A DNA stretch of 8,903 nucleotides. Source: AM-2324 sp042091035 (GTDB lineage: Bacteria; Bacteroidota; Bacteroidia; Chitinophagales; Saprospiraceae). The notes below the pieces were generated by a model, which saw only the letters and a list, made by a program, of their open reading frames with translations, did no database searches and was not told the origin of the DNA. A program made the translations under genes and the position numbers. The stretch covers positions 1-8,903 of the forward strand of contig JBELIG010000126.1 in assembly GCA_042091035.1 (NCBI GenBank), written 5' to 3'. Positions 7,026 through 8,903 of the stretch are shown here, piece after piece; the stretch's first letter is position 1; every line of letters begins with the position of its first letter.

Positions 7026-8188
7026 TTGTCCATGTATTTTATGATAGTTTGTAAATCCTTATCTCCTCTCCCACTCAGGTTGATCACAACCCGATCATCC
7101 GCTTTGAATTTTATTTTTTCCAATAGAGCAAAAACATGAGCGGTCTCAATAGCAGGAATAATCCCCTCCAACTCGGAGAGTTTAAATACAGCGGCCATCG
7201 CTTCATCATCGGTTACCTGCATATATTTTGCCCTTCCCGTATCTGCTAACCAGGCATGCTGAGGCCCAATACCTGGATAATCCAATCCCGCTGAGATACT
7301 GTGAGGCTCCACAACCTGACCATCCTTAGTTTGCAGTAACTTAGTCATGCTCGCATGTAACACACCCTTTGTACCCAATGCAATTGTTGCTGCAGTCTGA
7401 TTCGTCTCCACACCCATACCTGCAGCCTCTGCGCCTATCAACTGGACAGATTCTTCATGTATAAAATGGTAAAAAGCCCCAATGGCATTAGATCCACCAC
7501 CAACGCATGCCATTACATGTGTAGGCAATCCATCAAGCTGATTTTTGATCTCCGCACTAATAACAGACTGCAAACGAGCAACCATATCAGGATATGGATG
7601 AGGACCAACTGCTGAGCCAATTACATAATGAGTATCCTCCGGATTATTGATCCAATCTCGAATGGCTTCGTTAGTGGCATCCTTAAGTGTCTTACTTCCT
7701 GATGTTACCGATCGAACTTCTGCTCCAAGGATCTTCATCCTTGCAACATTAGGTGCCTGTCGTGCTATATCTTTTTCACCCATGTAGACTATACATTCCA
7801 AACCTAACAAGGCACAAGCAGTGGCGGTGGCAACACCGTGCTGACCTGCACCTGTCTCCGCTATAATCCGTTTTTTGTCCAAACGGTTAGCCAGTAGAAC
7901 CTGACCTATGGCATTATTGATCTTGTGTGCACCCGTATGGCATAGATCTTCTCTCTTTAGATAAATCTGAGTTTCAAAGTGGGCGCTAAGTTTAGATGCG
8001 TAATATAAAGGAGTGGGCCTTCCAACGTAATCTGCTAAGAGCTGATCAAATTCCTTCCTAAACGAATCAGAAGATAGAATTCCAATGTATTGCGCTTTAA
8101 GCTGTTCAATATTCTTATATAGAATCTCCGGAATAAATGCTCCTCCGTAGGGACCATAAAAACCTTTATTATCGATTGAATAAGTCAT
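7022..8188 (-). CDS. trpB: Tryptophan synthase beta subunit
   Basis: TrpB is the PLP enzyme that joins indole from TrpA with serine to make tryptophan. The 388-residue length is typical of TrpB1 proteins. It shows FYGPYGGAFIPE (10-21), RPTPLYYASKL (57-67), LKREDLCHTGAHKINNAIGQ (77-96) with the PLP Schiff-base lysine at 89, ETGAGQHGVATAT (111-123) with the catalytic Glu111, the phosphate loop VGGGSNAIG (229-237), and LDYPGIGPQHA late in the chain. All expected catalytic residues are present. It starts 20 bases inside the end of trpF and overlaps trpA by 4 bases, so the three genes are packed as one coupled unit. It is the allosterically partnered TrpB1 type and not the stand-alone TrpB2. Confidence 0.98.
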   Translation of the reverse strand: MTYSIDNKGFYGPYGGAFIPEILYKNIEQLKAQYIGILSSDSFRKEFDQLLADYVGRPTPLYYASKLSAHFETQIYLKREDLCHTGAHKINNAIGQVLLANRLDKKRIIAETGAGQHGVATATACALLGLECIVYMGEKDIARQAPNVARMKILGAEVRSVTSGSKTLKDATNEAIRDWINNPEDTHYVIGSAVGPHPYPDMVARLQSVISAEIKNQLDGLPTHVMACVGGGSNAIGAFYHFIHEESVQLIGAEAAGMGVETNQTAATIALGTKGVLHASMTKLLQTKDGQVVEPHSISAGLDYPGIGPQHAWLADTGRAKYMQVTDDEAMAAVFKLSELEGIIPAIETAHVFALLEKIKFKADDRVVINLSGRGDKDLQTIIKYMDK

Positions 8189-8822
8189 ACGATTTTTGAT
8201 TTTTCAATGCTGTAAAAAATTGATTAAGTGAATCTGTATTTTTTATACCAGGCTCAGATTCAAACCTGCTATTCAAGTCTACCCCAGCAAACATTGGATG
8301 ATCAACTTGGGCTATCAATGCTGCATCCTCAGGACCTATTCCTCCACTTAGTATAAATGGAGTCTTGCCTTTATATTTATTGATTATGGCCCAGTCAAAT
8401 TTCTTTCCTGAGCCACCATAGTTTTTGGTATTGGTGTCAAACAAAAAGTATTCGCAAAGTCCATCAAAAGCATCTAAGTGCTGTTTTTGAATCCCCGCTT
8501 TCCCTATCCGAAACACCTTGATTATTTTTAATCCAGCTGCTTTTATGGTCTGTACATAATCCAAAGACTCATCCCCGTGAAGCTGACAATAATCCAATCC
8601 TAATAACTGGCTGTATGCTAAGACCTGATCAATGGGAGCGTCGACAAATACACCAACCTTTTTGGCGCTGGTCTCAAGCTCCTGAATGGGTTTTTCCATG
8701 CGATTCAAATCCAAACACCTTGGAGACTTTTCGTAAAAGATAAATCCCAGTAAATCCGGATTAAATACCTGAATGGCCTGAAGGTTTTCAGGGTCATTGA
8801 GTCCACATATCTTCACCTTCAT
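8169..8822 (-). CDS. trpF: Phosphoribosylanthranilate isomerase
   Basis: TrpF converts phosphoribosylanthranilate to the enol-deoxyribulose phosphate used by TrpC, as a single (beta/alpha)8 barrel. The 217-residue product shows VKICGL (3-8) with the general base Cys6, GFIFYEKSPR (26-35), VGVFVD (56-61), CQLHGDE (79-85), LFDT (127-130) with the general acid Asp129, the GGSGKKFDW phosphate-binding loop (136-144), LSGG (158-161) and the C-terminal DLNSRFESEPGIKN (182-195). The start ATG overlaps the trpC stop (ATGA, 8819-8822). The last codons overlap trpB by 20 bases and encode a short tail beyond the barrel, an unusual but harmless arrangement. Confidence 0.97.
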   Translation of the reverse strand: MKVKICGLNDPENLQAIQVFNPDLLGFIFYEKSPRCLDLNRMEKPIQELETSAKKVGVFVDAPIDQVLAYSQLLGLDYCQLHGDESLDYVQTIKAAGLKIIKVFRIGKAGIQKQHLDAFDGLCEYFLFDTNTKNYGGSGKKFDWAIINKYKGKTPFILSGGIGPEDAALIAQVDHPMFAGVDLNSRFESEPGIKNTDSLNQFFTALKNQKSYDLFNR

Positions 8823-8903
8823 ACCTCTATTGATTTTAATTCAGTGACAATTTTGCGAAGCGCCTCTCCAGGGTATTGTTGCCTCATAAAATGACTTCCG
8901 ATC
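8819..8903 (-). CDS. trpC: Indole-3-glycerol phosphate synthase, last 27 codons (5' end outside window)
   Basis: Upstream of trpF one minus-strand frame is open from the window edge to a TGA at 8821-8819, giving 27 residues that begin IGSHFMRQQYPGEALRKIV. The pattern IG-x-x-FM followed by PG-x-AL is the usual end of TrpC (final phosphate-binding strand and helix, as in 'LIGExFMKxxxPGxAL'). Its TGA overlaps the trpF ATG in an ATGA. The position before trpF matches the common trpCFBA order. The identity rests on this short tail plus context, so it is slightly less certain than the complete genes. Confidence 0.85.
   Translation of the reverse strand, partial: IGSHFMRQQYPGEALRKIVTELKSIEV

Noticed and set aside
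8895..8903. The minus strand at the right edge starts GATCGGAAG, like the beginning of a common Illumina adapter.
   Set aside because: It matches for only 9 bases, then diverges, and it translates in frame as the IGS of a sensible TrpC C-terminus. Coincidence is the better explanation.
1..8903. A hidden novel system such as defence, mobile element, CRISPR or retroelement.
   Set aside because: Coding density is near complete with recognisable leucine, tryptophan and shikimate genes plus one translation GTPase. Spacers are 60 bases or less, and I saw no repeats or integration signs. Only the unknown content of the gap is left unexplained.

Overview
The window holds two convergent amino-acid biosynthesis clusters. 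It reads as ordinary core chromosome of a member of the Bacteroidota, probably from the Sphingobacteriia/Cytophagia/Flavobacteriia side; I cannot place it more finely. The signs are the moderately AT-rich DNA, the protein sequences (LeuC, LeuB and TrpB resemble Bacteroidota forms I remember), the lack of clear Shine-Dalgarno sequences, a TAnnTTTG-type promoter candidate, and a DAHP synthase placed directly after trpA. This rests on family knowledge, not on a search.

Plus strand, 1-3174: leucine branch, ordered leuA (3' end only), leuC, leuD, leuB. These encode isopropylmalate synthase, both isomerase subunits and the dehydrogenase, which together turn 2-ketoisovalerate and acetyl-CoA into the immediate keto-acid precursor of leucine. 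leuC contains a run of exactly 100 N, a conventional scaffold gap of unknown true length. Its conserved 3' third, including the Fe-S cluster cysteines, is missing, and the short piece after the gap does not look like a LeuC C-terminus. leuD begins 1 base after that piece, and leuB begins 10 bases after leuD. A GC-rich hairpin followed by a T-rich tract at 3211-3239 ends the operon.

Minus strand, 8903-3236: tryptophan branch, read from the right edge: trpC (last 27 codons), trpF, trpB, trpA, a type I-beta DAHP synthase (aroF), then a translational GTPase of the EF-G/TetM-like ribosomal-protection family. trpC/trpF and trpB/trpA join by ATGA overlaps, trpF/trpB overlap by 20 bases, and trpA and aroF are 12 bases apart, so these five genes look like one translationally coupled operon. 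DAHP synthase supplies the entry step of the shikimate pathway that feeds the Trp enzymes. The GTPase is separated by 58 AT-rich bases and has no evident metabolic link.

I found no RNA genes, CRISPR arrays, insertion sequences or other mobile elements. No intergenic stretch exceeds 60 bases. I do not see a new biological system here. The points most worth checking are the gap and its odd right flank, and the atypical TetM-like GTPase at the end of the trp/aro operon.
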